64,000 bases of DNA from Glomus cerebriforme (Eukaryota; Glomeromycota; Glomeromycetes; Glomerales; Glomeraceae), in the NCBI GenBank assembly GCA_003550305.1, contig QKYT01000397.1, forward strand, positions 7,129 through 71,128. The letters run 5' to 3'. Under the pieces are notes generated by a model that was given only the letters and a program-made list of their open reading frames with translations, ran no database searches and was not told the origin of the DNA. Numbering within the stretch: position 1 is the first letter of the stretch; every line of letters begins with the position of its first letter. Below, piece after piece: positions 38,289 through 48,765 of this stretch. A program made the translations under genes and the position numbers.

Positions 38289-39043
38289 ATAACGAATTAT
38301 CATGTCTTTTTTGTAGCCAATCTTTACCTAACCCTTTACCAAAAAAATTACTTGATTATTTGAAAATATTGCAGAGTAAAGGTATACTAATATCTTATTG
38401 TTTGTTTATCTTTATTATAATAATATTTATGTATATTTGTCTTTAGATAAAATTTTAGCAACCGATCGTGCAGAATTTTGTTTAATGCATTATGCAGAAA
38501 TCGTAATTGTTCCAATAGGTATAAAAGCTGGTTATCCGACAAATATAAATTTTAAAAATTTATCAAATCGTATTAATAATATCAAAGATGATTTGTTAGA
38601 TATTATTAATTGCAAAATAGAAAGTTGGTTTCGTAATTTAGCATTAGACACTTACAATGAACTTGGATCTCGAAAAGCAAGAACGCCTATGATCTTAATG
38701 GGAAGAAGTGAAGAATTAAGAGTAAGATTTAAATTATCATAATTGCTTTAATACATGATCATTTACTTAATTATATTAATTTTTATAGCCTGGTTATTAC
38801 GGTCCAAAAGGTGAAATAGCTATTGCCGAAGCCTTGATAAAATTATTTTTAGAAACAAATATTTTAACATTCGAGAAAAGTAAACCACAAAAACCTATTG
38901 ATTATTTGCATGAAGTATTAATTTCAGAAACAATTATTAGATTAATTAGCCAAGATTATAATAATCAATTATCATTAGAGGAAGCAAAGGATATTATGAA
39001 TAATAGTGCGGATTTTGGTGCATATATATATAGTGATTTTTAA
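38289..39043 (+). CDS. RTC4-like domain protein or 3' domain of the MULE polyprotein
   Basis: Exons 38289-38381, 38447-38721 and 38789-39043 join in phase and encode about 206 residues ending in TAA. Seen: a short zinc-ribbon-like start (CLFCSQSLPNPLPKKLLDYL). Then comes the block RAEFCLMHYAEIVIVPIGIK..GYPTNINF, followed by PGYYGPKGEIAIAEAL and a helical end. These match my memory of the RTC4-like domain, named for yeast Rtc4 (restriction of telomere capping 4). There is no ATG at the start, so it is either the last exons of the transposase gene or a fused second domain. The preceding exon (to 38206) is in phase 0 whereas this one needs one extra base, consistent with a one-base loss in the A8 tract at 38198-38205. 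Unlike the transposase it has no stop codon. Function in the element is unknown. Confidence 0.65.
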
Positions 39044-39261
39044 TGCAGTGCCTGGCTAATAAAATGTGATATTTTTTATAATAATCGTAATTTGTGAAAA
39101 AATAACAAAAAATAGTATACATTCTAAGACATCATTTAATTGAGAAATTTTGTATTTTTGTATTTTTTGTAAATTTAAATTCGCGCGTGGCAGTGTGGTA
39201 CTTGTCAGTTAATTTCAGTGAATATTTGTGCTACACAATATAATAATTTTTGTCCAAATTA

Positions 39262-39366
39262 AGTCTGGTCCAGGCTAAGCATCTGGACCACAATTTTTGT
39301 CCAATCAAATTCGAAATTAAATCTGGTCCAGGATAAGCATCTGGACCGTGGTCCAGGATAAGGATG
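39262..39366. repeat. Tandem GGTCCAGGATAAGCATCTGGACC-type repeat in MULE right subterminus
   Basis: Two and a half copies of a roughly 58-bp unit carrying CTGGTCCAGG(A/C)TAAGCATCTGG. The word is itself partly palindromic (GGTCCAG...CTGGACC). One inverted copy lies in the left subterminus (about 35590-35620). Such subterminal arrays are typical of transposase-binding regions, but that role is inference. Confidence 0.7.
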
Positions 39367-39370
39367 CTCG

Positions 39371-40200
39371 ATAAATAGGGGATGACAATTTTCTTCACGT
39401 GAAAAATTCTGTCACTGAAATAAACTGTAAATATAAAAAATGGAAGCATGCGAAATCATGTGGAGTGTGACATTAAACATCACCGATCACATGCCCATGA
39501 TTTTTTCCGTTATGTTGGGGAAAATCAGAAACCCCGATAAATTCCGCATGACCGAAATGTGTGACAGGTTACGCCGATTATACTGTTTGATGTGTGTGGC
39601 GCATGTTTTTAAAAAAANNTGTATAAGTCAAAATTTACAACAAAAACCTTCTTTGTCACTCTAAGTAAACTTGCAGAATGACCAAAAATACATTCCTAAA
39701 CATAATTTCAGAAGGTAAAAATATTCCGATTTAATTCTGATAACAATTTTACTAATTATAGTAAGAAACATTTGATAATTCTAGCCTACTCACGGCTTAA
39801 TGCGAGCTGATCTAGTTTGTTCTAGTGACATGACAATAATTTTGGCCAAAAATTATCAAAATGATCAGCAATTTATAGGTTACCATGAAATTTTTACAAA
39901 TTCCATCACGTGATAAAGCGCAATAATGATTGGCTAATTGTCACGTGTTAGAATGAAATTATTATAATTCATAAAAATTTCATTTTATTCCATTATATGG
40001 CAAAATTTCCAATTTATTCATTTATTATAATAATGGATTTTTCTGGATCTCTGGGGAAAAATCCGCCCAGAAAAAAGCACAGGCATATTACCGGTGATGT
40101 TTAATGTCACACTTCACGTGATTTCACATGCTTTCATTTTTTATATTTATTTCAGAAACAGAATTTTTCACGTGAAAAAAATTATGTCATCCCTATTTAT
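39371..40200. repeat. Foldback (long inverted-repeat) insertion in the MULE right terminus
   Basis: The arm at 39371-39535 (ATAAATAGGGGATGAC..., TTCACGTGAAAAATTCTG, GAGTGTGACATTAAACATCACC) is mirrored by 40035-40200. Arms are about 160 bp and spaced by about 500 bp. The loop holds a 74-codon ORF spanning two Ns, not convincing as a gene, and secondary CACGTG-type palindromes. The unit interrupts the MULE right terminus between AAGGATG and CCCTATTTATC. The outermost bases of the arms repeat TIR sequence, so it may have arisen from the element's own end. Confidence 0.75.
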
Positions 40201-40285
40201 CATAGGTGTGCCACATGCTTTCACGTGCTCGTGCATATTTAATTAGTAAGCTAGAGAAGTTTTTTTTGGGTTACGCTAGGAAAAA
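40190..40285 (-). repeat. MULE right terminal inverted repeat (outer part)
   Basis: The reverse complement matches 35472-35575, including GTGCCACATGCTTTCACGTG and TGGGTTACGCT. It ends immediately before the second copy of the 13-bp direct repeat. Confidence 0.85.
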
Positions 40286-40298
40286 TATTGACTTATAA
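40286..40298. repeat. Right 13-bp direct repeat (target-site duplication of MULE)
   Basis: TATTGACTTATAA, identical and same-orientation copy of 35459-35471. Confidence 0.8.
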
Positions 40299-43200
40299 TC
40301 ATATCATGTAAAATGAATTTATTGGTCATATATCTTGCCTAGATTATATAATTTTTTATAATTTTGGGCTGCTTTATAATGGCCAAATTTAATATATATT
40401 TAGTAAAATACCCTAATTTTAAATTTATATATCTAATGTCAATAATTATTTATTAAAAAGGACTTTATATAGAAAAACTCTTTCCATTTCCATTTTACTC
40501 ACAAATTTTTGAAAGAAAATTTTAAAATAATTTTATTAAAATTGTTCTATTTTAATATATACTTTTATTAAATATTTCTCTTAACTACTTTGAAATTGTC
40601 ATTAAATAACTAATTTGAAAAAACAATAAAACTACCAAAAGAATTGCTGCCAAGCAGTTTTCTTTCTTTTCAAGAATATTTTTAACTTTTTTTTAAAACT
40701 TCACCTATTGACTTTTTTTAAAAATGAGTTTACGCTTTAAACAATAATCAGATGAATCTTTTCAAGCATTTTCTCCTGATATTACTTCCTTTACATCTGA
40801 CTTTATTTCAACTAGTTTTTTTATTTCTAACAATTTTATTTCTTTTCCTATTCAAATTGTTAATAATTTGATTTATCTATATCTGATATGGTTGGAGAAT
40901 AATTTGTTAATTGATCACTGAAAAGAAAATAATTTTACTATTAATATTTAATCTTATATATAAATAAATTATTCAAAAGAACTTTTCATATTTTAATAAG
41001 ATATCTTTCAATCTTAAGAAATCTTTTAGCTTTATTAATTGCCTTATATTTATAATCCCAATTATTATCTTTCAGACAATAATATAACTTGATAATTTTT
41101 ATATGAAATTTAGTTTTTAAATCATTAATTTCTGTTCTTTTAATAGTTTTCTTATTCTAATAATTTGGATTAAATCCTTTAATAAATTCTTAATCTAGGT
41201 TTACCTTATAGTCTAAATTATTCTAAACTAGTTTTGTCTCAAACTTAAACTCTTCTAAACTACTTTCATCCAAATCATTACCTGCCTGTTTAATATTTTT
41301 TGTTTATATCTAAAAAAAAAAATGGAATAAAAAGATATGTAAGTCAGTAGTTTATAAAATATGATCAAAAAAAATTTGCATCCAGTATTTTATATAATAA
41401 AAAAATTAACTTTTAATAAACAAATTATTTAATGTTTAAGAAAAGTACCAGGTTTTCTTTTAAAATTAGCAAATTTTGAATAGAAAAATTTTAAATAACT
41501 TAAAAGTAAAGAAATACCACTCTTTTACAGATTGTAATTATATAATACTTTCTTAACTTATGAGCTCAATACTTATATTCCAATTGTTAAGAATAATTAT
41601 TGCTTTTTTTTGAAGGTGAGGAATAAGATTTTTCTTATTAAAATATTCTAAAACTTTTTTGATTTTAATTAATATCTTTAGTTTTACTTTTGTAATAATT
41701 GCAAACTTTATTACAGATCCACTTTTTTATTAGTTTTTTACTAAAGAATTCTATGATTAACAGAATTAAAAAAAAGAGACATGATAAATTATGTAAAAAA
41801 ATTATGTAAACTATAAATTATATAAAATGTATAAGTTAATGAATTAGATTAAAATTTTGCTAGTTATATTAAAATTATGAAATGAGACTAGGATTTACAC
41901 ATGATCAAAATGTTAGTTTATATTTTTTCTAATAATACCAATAAAAAATTAATTTTACATAATATATATTATAATAAATATAATATTCAATTTGATTGGC
42001 TTGATTTTGAATAAATATATTTTTTTTCACATTTTTTTTGTATTTACTTTTTATTTTATTTATATTAATAAATAATTAAAATAAAAAGTTTTTAGCAGAT
42101 ATAAACCTATTAAAATGTAATTATTATTTTTTTTTTTATAAAATTACTATACTAATCTTGTTTTTTTAATTATAGCATAATTTTAATATTTTGGTTAAAT
42201 GAATAACTCTTAAAAGATTAAGCAAAGTTATTCAACAGATATGGATCTATTCAAAAATAATTTTTTGTTAAGATATTTTAAATATTTATAAAAGTATTGA
42301 AAAATTACTGTGTTATTTATTTTTTTTTTATTTCACACTATAGTTTTAGCACTTTAGTTAAATGAAATAAATCTTGAAAGATTAAGTAAAATTGTCAAAT
42401 AAATGTAAAAATACTTAAATATTAATTTTTATTTATAGTAAATATTATATAATTCAATTATTAATAGATTTTAAAATAAAGTTTTGAATACTTATTAAAA
42501 GGTTTAATAAGCTTACTTTCTTTAAAAAATTTACATCTAATCCATATTTTTTTTAAAAAAATTTGTCTTAAAATTTATTACTCTAAATATGTTTTTTATA
42601 TAGTGAAAAAAATCTATATACCATAATATACTCTATAGTTTTTTAACTTTCTTGTTTATATACAAAAATTTATACCTATAATAAATATAGATATAAATTT
42701 TTTTAACCTTGCTAGATGATAATAAATCACTTTTAAAATTAATTCTACAATAACATATAAATATAATATACTTATTAAACTTGCAAGAGTCATAGCTTTG
42801 AATATTTCATCACTTTATTTCTTAATATTCTTAATTACTTTTAAAGGCAAGTAATATAGCATAATTTTTTTTGATATTAGAAAGAATTAAAATCAAACTA
42901 AAAAAGTATAATAAATGTTATAATTTTTGGCTTAATTTTAAGTTAAGTAGATAATTTCTAGTATTGCAAAGTTATATAAAAATATATATTTTTATAAACC
43001 TTAAACTAATCTTTAAACCTGAATCAGTTTATAGAAATATTTTGATCTGATTCTGGTTTTTATATATTTATTTTTTATAAATTATAATAATAATTTTAGC
43101 ATTTTTTTCTTTTTATTATTATTATTATTTTTTTTAAAAAATAAAAGTTATTTAGCAAGTATAAGAAAATTTTTGTAAAAATTAAGGTTGTTTAACTAAA

Positions 43201-44017
43201 TTTCTTCCAAAAAGTTTACCATATTTTTTTATATAATTTTGTTTTTTGTCATATTTTTTTTATATGAATGATTTAATATACAATATTAAACATCTCTTTT
43301 TGCAAGAATTTGGACTAAAAGTTTAAGAAATGCTTTTTTTATTAGTATTTCATAAAAACTTTTCTTGAATGTTTAAAAAGTTTAAAAAAATGCTTAATTG
43401 TAGAAATATTTAATATAGTCTTACACTTTATTAAAAGGGTTTGTCTAGCAACCATGCATAGTCAAAGATATTGCTAAATATCACCACACATTAAGATAGA
43501 ATTTTCAGCAGAATTAAAAATGAGATTTTATAGAAATTTTCAAAATTTAAAGTGTCAAAAAAAAAAAATTTTTTAATTTTCATTTAGGCTAAAATTATGG
43601 ATGGCTTATTTATTGCATTACAAAAATCATCCGATGGTTCTGTGGCGTAGTCAACATATGAGCCTTAGGAAGAATCACATGATAATAAACGTAATGAATT
43701 TTCAAATAGAATTTTTTTTTTTTTTATGAATATATATACTGTATATACAGTATATATATCAGGAGAAAATAATTAAAAAGAAGGAATTAAAAAATGATTT
43801 TGAATTTTTAATTTGGTTTTTTTTTTTTGACAAATTACAGCAGATAGTGGCACAGTATTTGTATGTCAGATAAAAGTTCATACAAAATTGTAAGACAACG
43901 AAATCTATTAAATACATGTTTACGCCACGTGAAAATCGAAGAAATTTTATAGGAATTATGGTTTATGCTTAATTGAATTCGAAAAAAAATGATAGGTTAT
44001 TAGGATAAACTTTAAAA
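40299..44017. other. AT-rich gene desert
   Basis: About 3.7 kb with almost no GC, no ORF of 60 codons and many T or A tracts. It includes diverged inverted copies of the satellite unit found at 51-52 kb (separate entry) and a weak tRNA-like A box near 43640 that I reject. No gene is seen. Confidence 0.6.
42090..42480 (-). repeat. Diverged satellite units, inverted relative to 51.2-52.3 kb
   Basis: Words such as AAGCAAAGTTATTCAACAGA (42223-42242) and CATAATTTTAATATTTTGGT (about 42177-42196) are the reverse complement, with changes, of TCTGCTGAACAACTTTACTT and CCAAAGTATTCAAATTATG in the array at 51.2-52.3 kb. A second, weaker copy follows about 165 bases later, and a fragment appears near 43145-43190. 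Confidence 0.6.
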
Positions 44018-44078
44018 GTAGTATATATATCGTACAACTTTACACATATTTACACCAAAATAAGAAAAAAAAAAAAAA

Positions 44079-44110
<32 letters not shown>

Positions 44111-44437
44111 GAAATTAAAAAAAAAAAATAAAAAAAAAAAAACTTACTTTCTCTATATTAAAACGAGAAAAAAAGTAAAAAAATGAAGGNNNNNNNNNNN
44201 NNNNNNNNNNNNNNNNNNNNNNNNNNNNNNNNNNNNNNNNNNNNNNNNNNNNNNNNNNNNNNNNNNNNNNATATCGTACAACTTTACACATATTTACACC
44301 AAAAAAAAAAAAAAAAAAAAAATTTTTTTTTTTTTTAGACAAAACAAGAAAAATGGATTTAATAAAAAGAATTAAAAAAAAAAAAGCTTACATTCTCTAT
44401 ATTACGACAAGGAAAATGGAAAAAAAATGAAGGGGAA
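44018..44437. repeat. Direct duplication flanking an assembly gap
   Basis: The sequence ATATCGTACAACTTTACACA occurs just left (44028-44047) and just right (44271-44290) of the gap. The match continues through the A/T homopolymers to CTCTATATTA and AATGAAGG on both sides, about 165 bases per copy. It is either a true tandem duplication or one locus assembled twice around the gap. Confidence 0.8.
44190..44270. other. Assembly gap (81 Ns)
   Basis: Run of N from 44190 to 44270; true length unknown. A 75-codon ORF crossing it is an artefact. Confidence 0.98.
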
Positions 44438-44753
44438 AAATAAACTTATAAACATAATTGTGACATGAAAAGGTGATGCAAAAAAAAAAAAAAATATCAA
44501 GGGTGGAAGAAAAAATAAATAAATAAATAACTACAAATGTTACAGAAAAAAAAATTAAAGTTGTTATCGACCGTTTTATTTACCTATCATAAATAAAATC
44601 TCTTTTTTTTTTTCTTTAAAAAAAAAATTCAAAGATTATTTTATTTTATTTTTTATATAAAAGAGGTGTTGCCACGGTCATTATGAAAATTAAAAATTTA
44701 TCATTTTTTCTATATATCTAAAAATTAATAATATTAAACTAATATAATGAAAC

Positions 44754-46207
44754 TTAAAGAGGAACTTCATGTAAAGAAGAGACATCAGTTGATTTTTTTG
44801 AAGGTATAATTAAATGATTTGAATTAAAAGTCTCATTTTGATCAGGTAAAGTTAAAGTAGAGGCATTAATTTTAGTAGGTGGTAAAGGAAAAGCTAAATT
44901 ATTAGTAATTTCATCTTGCTGTTCATTCTGTTGATGATGATGATGATTTGAAGAATCATCTCTACCCTGAGCGAAAGGACCACTTTGAGGTAATACAACT
45001 TTAAGAGACATACGATGATCGGCAGGTAAACCAGATTGTAATAATAATTCAGGGACTCCACCTTTTTCTAATTCATCATTAGAATTATTTTGTATGGTTA
45101 TAATAGGATGTGGTACCGAAGAAATTACAAAAGATTTTCTATCATTATTTTTATTATAAGAATCTGGATAACTCTTTTTAATCCATTGAATATTTTCCTT
45201 AGCCTCTTTTGATAATTTCCAACTAATAAATGTGGTAATTATAAATGTACCAAATATGAACCATCCGAAAATCAAGCTTGTTACCCATACATTGCATATA
45301 AATTGTTCCGGTGGATTTTCTTCTAAGGAAGGTGATTTACAATTTAAATCGTTTGTCCCTTTATATGCCGGATCAAGGTTCAATAATCCTAAACGAAAAA
45401 AAATAAATTTTTAATAAATAATATTTATATATTTTTATATAATGAAAATCTATATTACCGGCTGATAACCATAACGTAGTAAAAAGGCTTTTATAAAAAA
45501 ATAAAATAAAAAGAAAATTAAATTATTAAAATCGAATTTTTTTTTTTAAAAAAAAAAATAAAAAACAAAAACGAAANAAAAGTAAAAAAAAAAAAATACA
45601 AACATTTCGATACAAATATTAGAGCCCTTTTCCCAAATTTTCTTAAAAGAAACCAAATTATAAACTAAAATAATTAAAATAATGAATAAATATTATATAA
45701 TTATATTATATTTCTCAAGAATATAAATTATAAATTTCTTTGCTCTTTTTATAAAATATACATAACGTACCAAGTCTTAATATCGTCAAACTGCATACAA
45801 CGAGCAACCAAATTTTAAGCCCGCCGTTAGAACTTTTAATCAAAAAAAAAAAAAAAAAGAAAATAAAATTAAAACAAAAAATTAAATTTAAAATATCCAA
45901 AATGTTTAAATAAAGAATTTATATTTATATATATATTTATACTTACTCTCCTTCTTTCCCTGCTTCAAACCAATCATTGTGTTCACCCGGTAAGATATAA
46001 TTTTTACCATAAGAAACGTATTGTGTTATTTCTTTAAAAAAGAAAAAAAGAAAATTCCAATTATATAAATTTTTTTTTTTAAAAGAAAAAGAAAACAAAA
46101 AAAAAAAAAAAATTAAACTTACCGAAAACTAGCACAAGAATCGAAAGTAACAATTGAATATATTTTAGACTTAAAAAAAACACCGGGTGTTCTCGAAATA
46201 TAATCAT
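44754..46207 (-). CDS. Four-TM (MARVEL-like) membrane protein A, 318 aa, 6 exons
   Basis: Exons on the minus strand are 46207-46123, 46031-45947, 45832-45771, 45664-45604, 45487-45459 and 45388-44754. All are GT-AG and in phase (957 nt including stop). Hydrophobic segments lie at residues ~15-29, ~63-78, ~94-110 and ~141-164, giving a four-helix layout like MARVEL-domain proteins. Between helices 3 and 4 is NLDPAY and a Cys-containing loop; helix 4 is preceded by WVTS and ends FISW. The C-terminal ~150 residues are hydrophilic, with His/Gln and Ser/Pro-rich low complexity (NHHHHQQNEQQ), probably a cytosolic tail. The 29-nt fifth exon and exon phases match the next gene upstream, so they are tandem duplicates. 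Function is unknown. The MARVEL label is inferred from topology, not from a diagnostic motif. Confidence 0.82.
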
Positions 46208-47670
46208 GATCGTTAAAGTCCCACTTATATATATAAATATATATAAACGTATTCCAAAAAAAGCAAAGGAAGGAGGGATAGAAAAAAAACATTATTAAGT
46301 TGCAGCGAATGTATTTATATTTTTTTTTTTTTATTGTTATTAAAAAATGGTACAATCACCGAGAAAATACTGTATATTTTAAGGTAATATAGTAATTAAA
46401 GACTCATGCAAATCTAATGTACAATGCTACAATAAATTACATTACACTTAATTTAAATGAGATCGTTATTAATTATATGGTAAATTTGGAAATGTTGTAC
46501 TACAATTAATTTCCGGATTACAATACCACCAATTAAAATCCGGAGCTAATTTTATTTTTTTGGGATATAGAGATTTTTTTTTTACCACATGTCATAAATC
46601 TTTTTCTAAACTAAATATAACCAGCACCAATAATACAAACTACACGTGTATACTTTGTATTACGCAACTGTTATGAAACTTACATTTAAATTATTCCGAA
46701 TTAAAATAATGACCTCTCATTAAGAATCATTAAAAATCAAATTTTAAAGTCGAACTGCGCCAATAAAATGAAATCTTCTTTGTTCTAATCATAGTAAAAC
46801 ATGAAAGTAACAATACATTCTTTCCATTGTTTTTCTTGAACATCATCTTAATCATCCTTTAAATGGATAATATCCTTAGGCCAAGAATTTAAAAATATTC
46901 CTCATATAAATATAAATATACAGTTTCAAGTTATACGTCAATATGCATATCAAATAACCCATTTCTGATCAATCCCTACATTATATATATATATATTTTT
47001 TTATATACTTATTGTTACATGTTTTTAATGTCGGTTTATGCCGTAATTACATTTGAAATTTGACAATCATAATTTTGGTATGATTTTAATTCGTGCGTGA
47101 CATTAAATAACTTTACTAATTAATATTGTTATTACTGCGAATTATGATAAATTTTCATTGGTTGAGCCTTTTTGACAGCCGATTCTTGCATATCTAAAGC
47201 TATCAAAAAAAAAAGGCATGAAACGACTTAATAATGAATTTAACGTAATCATATGATTTTTTTTAAATATTATTATTATACTGATAATGTATTTTTTATT
47301 TAATGAATAATATGCTAAAAATATATGCGGTAACACCACTTCATTTCTATCTTTAAAAATAGAATTATTCTTTAAAAAAAGGTGATTCATCTTTATAATA
47401 ACCATTAAATTAACTACTATAAATGTCAAACAATTATGTTTCTATCCAAGAAACAAACAAACAAAAAAAAAATAAAAGTAATCAGATTAATGTTTAAAAA
47501 AAACCATGCCACATGCAAAAATAATGTTCAAAACGTTCTAAGAAAAAAAAAAATATTACAAAAAGTGTAAACGCAAAAAAATCTCTAATATTAATAATAA
47601 TAAAAAAAAAAAATGTTCTAGAATCAATGCGCCACACTCTAATCCCAAAAAAATCCAAATTTCAAATCCT
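46208..47670. other. Intergenic region between the two four-TM genes
   Basis: Promoter side of gene A and downstream flank of gene B. AT-rich, with (TA)n near 46985-47000. A 95-codon minus-strand ORF at 47142-47429 has only hydrophobic and Asn/Ile-rich composition and no family; it is not called. No RNA gene seen. Confidence 0.5.
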
Positions 47671-48765
47671 TTAGGTATTAGCCAATTGAACCAACATTAA
47701 AGGTTTAATACCAGATTCTAATATAACAGGTTGAGATTCATCAGGATTTTCAAGACCTTGTTTCAATAAAACAGATTGCCTTTGGCTCATCCTATTCTTT
47801 ACTTCAGGTTTTAGAGTAGGTTTATGGAAAGAATAAATCCCTTTACGTTTTTCTTGTTTAATACGCCATGATATAAATGCTGATATAATTAATGTTAACA
47901 TATTTAACCAACAAAATACTACGCTTGTTACCCATGTACTACATATTGTTGTTAATGATGATGTTTTTGCGAATGAACAAGTTTGAATTGGATGGTGTCC
48001 ATATGCAGGATCTAAATTTGCCATAGCTATTTTGTAATCAAATTTGTGAGGGAAAATAATGGTTAGAATATAATACGATAAAGAAGTAGCGCAGCAATAA
48101 TTCAAGCGATAACTTACTAGAAGTAAACCATAAAACAGCCAAGGATCTATTATTATATAATTGAAAAAAAAAGTATGTAAATTTCCATCCTTAAAAACAA
48201 CCCCTAATAAATAATAAAATATATATATATATACTAACAAGTCAAGGAAAAAATAAGGTCCTTTATTCCAGATTCTCTTAAAATTATAAACATAACCTCC
48301 TAAAAAAAATAAAATAAAATAAAAATTTAATAGTTTCTTTTTAAACGGAAATAATATAATAATACGCGTTATATTTTACTTACCAAGAGTTATTAAAGTC
48401 AACAAAAATACAATATAATCCCATATTTTGATTGCTCCATATCTAAAAAAAAAAAATATATTATTATTTAAAGATAAATATTTTTCTCCCTCCAATCTCT
48501 CATCCCTTCTTAACTTACTCTTCGCTCATGAACAAACTTGCAGCAAGAATATCAGGTGAATCTGGACTTATATTAACATATACTGTATATTGAACAAGTT
48601 CTAAATATCGAAATGAAGAAAATTTAATAAACCATTTTGTTAAAGAAATTAAAGAAAATCATTCATTTTCGTTAACATACCTGTTGAGAGAACTATGATG
48701 GTAAAAATAATTTGAACCAATTTAAGATTTAGAAATATATCACGACGTTCTCTAAATATCCACAT
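47671..48765 (-). CDS. Four-TM (MARVEL-like) membrane protein B, 223 aa, 6 exons
   Basis: Exons on the minus strand are 48765-48681, 48600-48519, 48442-48384, 48299-48239, 48146-48118 and 48026-47671. All are GT-AG and in phase (672 nt including stop). Exon lengths (85, 82, 59, 61, 29) mirror gene A (85, 85, 62, 61, 29), and phases are the same. Shared residues: FRE near the N-terminus, VYN...F(K)(R/K)IW before helix 3, LW in helix 3, NLDPAY, WVTS and FISW. Helices lie at ~15-28, ~60-76, ~92-106 and ~136-159. The tail is only ~64 residues and lacks the low-complexity part of gene A. Paralogue of gene A, same orientation. Function is unknown. Confidence 0.82.

Larger units (their letters stand above)
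35472..40285 (+). mobile_element. Mutator-like element (MULE), ~4.8 kb
   Basis: Bounded by inverted termini and a 13-bp direct repeat. The left terminus (35472-35575) and the reverse complement of the right terminus (40190-40285) share AGCGTAACCCA at the same distance from the end. They then share a run of about 60 bases containing CGAGCACGTGAAAGCATG with few differences. The subterminal 35561-35640 matches the reverse complement of about 39290-39366, so the full TIR was about 170 bp before a foldback insertion split the right copy. Inside are a FAR1/MULE-type transposase with two nonsense codons (35789-38206) and an RTC4-like reading frame (38289-39043), both plus strand. Classification as MULE rests on the transposase and the long TIRs. 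The element is probably not autonomous now. Confidence 0.88.

Noticed and set aside
43625..43720. tRNA-like A box (TGGCGTAGTC) that suggested a tRNA or SINE
   Set aside because: No B box (GGTTCRANNCC) follows at tRNA distance and the D and anticodon arms do not pair.
44115..44342. 75-codon minus-strand ORF
   Set aside because: It runs through the N gap and is mostly poly-Phe/Lys from homopolymers.
47142..47429. 95-codon minus-strand ORF between the four-TM genes
   Set aside because: Composition is Ile/Asn/Phe-rich as expected from AT-rich DNA; no family, and no splice link to a neighbour.
48090..48240. Longer alternative N-terminus for four-TM protein B (open frame up to 48240)
   Set aside because: It retains two introns; splicing at GTTAGT and GTAAGT gives exon lengths and residues matching paralogue A.
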